From assembly GCA_043811005.1 (NCBI GenBank), contig JBDRNO010000249.1, positions 1 to 22,244 on the forward strand: a stretch of 22,244 nt of DNA. The letters are read 5' to 3'. Under the pieces are notes generated by a model. The model saw only the letters and a program-made list of their open reading frames with translations, searched no databases and had not been told where the DNA came from. The translations under genes were made by a program, and so were the position numbers. This stretch comes from JBDRNO01 sp043811005. Its GTDB lineage: Bacteria; Bacteroidota; Bacteroidia; NORP154. Shown piece by piece: positions 22,206 through 22,244 of this stretch; the first letter of the stretch is position 1; each line of letters starts with the position of its first letter.

Positions 22206-22244
22206 AATGTTCTAAACAAGTTTGGCTAAATCATTGATTTTTTA

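Larger units (their letters stand above)
21817..22244. other. 428-bp repeat-rich region after recQ
   Basis: This region has no intact gene. It holds the two 35-bp direct repeats, two inverted 7-bp-phased arrays, the broken four-helix-bundle gene, and a third phased array running almost to the window end. The layout looks like a small mobile or decayed cassette, but no terminal inverted repeats with a transposase were found. Confidence 0.7.

Overview
The window looks like AT-rich chromosomal DNA of a Bacteroidota bacterium, probably a free-living or uncultivated member. The evidence is a giant secreted protein with a type IX secretion (T9SS) type B sorting domain, a DUF4290 gene directly before murA, a TPR/PD40/OmpA envelope protein, PcrA and RecQ of the Bacteroidota type, and promoter-like TTTG-N19-TAnnTTTG sequences. 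No rRNA, tRNA, intact transposase or CRISPR array was seen.

Layout. Positions 1-10301 are all on the minus strand. Read in transcription order they hold: a 1748-residue secreted adhesin-like protein (IgGFc-binding-like N-terminus, PKD and Ig-like repeats, beta-helix with glycine-rich loops, T9SS sorting domain); a SiaB-family GHKL kinase; a SiaC-family (DUF1987) phosphoprotein; a TPR/PD40/OmpA/SPOR envelope protein; and the N-terminal 355 codons of an exported TPR and coiled-coil protein that runs off the window. SiaB and SiaC form a known kinase/substrate switch that normally works with a PP2C-type phosphatase. The truncated TPR protein is a candidate for that partner, but its output domain is outside the window.

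From 10454 to 16591 the genes are on the plus strand: pcrA/uvrD helicase, a DUF4290 gene, murA (with Asp in place of the fosfomycin-target Cys) and a TlpA-like thiol-disulfide protein. A class II (adenosylcobalamin-dependent) ribonucleotide reductase lies on the minus strand at 16665-19301, divergent from recQ on the plus strand at 19621-21816. This half is mostly housekeeping: DNA repair, nucleotide supply and wall synthesis.

The intergenic DNA is unusually rich in palindromes and repeats. It holds a perfect 14-bp-arm hairpin at 10424, a dispersed element with core CCGCCAGCTGGC (two intergenic copies and an in-frame 18-bp palindrome inside pcrA), a GC-rich multi-hairpin cluster at 13160-13410, ATCCCGATA palindromes, and, after recQ, a 35-bp direct repeat enclosing inverted 7-bp-phased arrays around a broken four-helix-bundle (S23/IVS-type) gene. 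The best candidates for something not yet described are the Sia-type switch embedded among envelope genes and the post-recQ repeat cassette.
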